In this document: piece by piece, positions 40,508-40,509 of the stretch
Numbering within the stretch: the first letter of the stretch is position 1
Layout of the letters: each line of letters starts with the position of its first letter
Assembly: GCA_944321765.1 (NCBI GenBank)
Contig: CALUMQ010000008.1
Span: 1-40,509, forward strand
Length of the DNA: 40,509 nucleotides
Source: an uncultured Alistipes sp.
Lineage (GTDB): Bacteria; Bacteroidota; Bacteroidia; Bacteroidales; Rikenellaceae
Direction of reading: 5' to 3'
The notes under the pieces: generated by a model
The model's database searches: none
The model's input: the letters and a program-made list of their open reading frames with translations, nothing else
What the model was told of the DNA's origin: nothing
Program-made: the position numbers and the translations under genes

Positions 40508-40509
40508 GA

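Noticed and set aside
1-40509. CRISPR array, tRNA, rRNA, tmRNA or riboswitch
   Set aside because: No regularly spaced repeats and no recognisable cloverleaf or conserved RNA core were seen in any gap. This is by eye only; tRNAscan-SE and an Rfam search would settle it.

Overview
The window is a stretch of GC-rich chromosome from a member of the Bacteroidetes, most likely an Alistipes-like (Rikenellaceae) gut anaerobe. Four things in the sequence point there. Many genes carry the phylum's promoter -7 element TAnnTTTG just upstream. Translation starts are A-rich rather than Shine-Dalgarno-like. The families are typical of the phylum (DUF5683 protein, multi-domain OstA-like protein, SurA-like foldases, S1/P1 nuclease, YidE-type antiporter). 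Central carbon metabolism uses a one-chain pyruvate:ferredoxin oxidoreductase. The genus is an inference; the phylum is well supported.

Layout. 1-364: 5' end of a tyrosine recombinase cut by the window edge, its promoter, and a cluster of TTTACAC[C/T] repeats; this looks like the edge of a mobile element beside mnmE. 365-5981 (minus): a five-gene operon parA-parB-DUF5683-mltD-like-mnmE. 6162-7166 (plus): CPBP membrane protease. 7223-12775 (plus): SurA-like lipoprotein, SurA-like double-parvulin foldase, a large OstA/LptA-like protein and a Nudix hydrolase. 12914-14575 (minus): YidE/AAEx-type transporter. 14787-15845 (minus): membrane-anchored thioredoxin, mini-ferredoxin and cysteine-rich MarR regulator, a compact redox cassette. 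16065-21553 (minus): tripartite RND efflux operon (adaptor, pump, TolC-like channel). 21723-27998 (minus): six tightly packed or overlapping genes lptB-aroA-aroC-prmC-recX-M23 peptidase. 28130-32111 (plus): recQ, two small membrane proteins and ksgA. 32193-34702 (minus): a pair of M16 peptidases, one catalytic and one degenerate. 35069-38611 (plus): pyruvate:ferredoxin oxidoreductase behind a 366-bp upstream region with two tandem TGTTA-N6-TAACA palindromes. 38861-40162 (plus): S1/P1 nuclease and META-domain lipoprotein. 40247-40507 (minus): complete rpmA (bL27).

How the genes fit together. Much of the window serves the envelope: LptB and the OstA-like protein (LPS export), SurA-like chaperones (outer-membrane protein folding), MltD-like and M23 enzymes (peptidoglycan), and an efflux pump. 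The rest is housekeeping (chromosome segregation, tRNA and rRNA modification, release-factor methylation, last steps of chorismate synthesis, recombination). I see no phage, CRISPR, defence island or known RNA gene. The most interesting signals are regulatory or small-scale: the repeat cluster at the integrase promoter, the thioredoxin/ferredoxin/MarR cassette with a possible dual-start thioredoxin, the tandem Rex- or Crp/Fnr-like operators before the pyruvate oxidoreductase, and several promoters placed so close to the start codon that the mRNAs should be almost leaderless.
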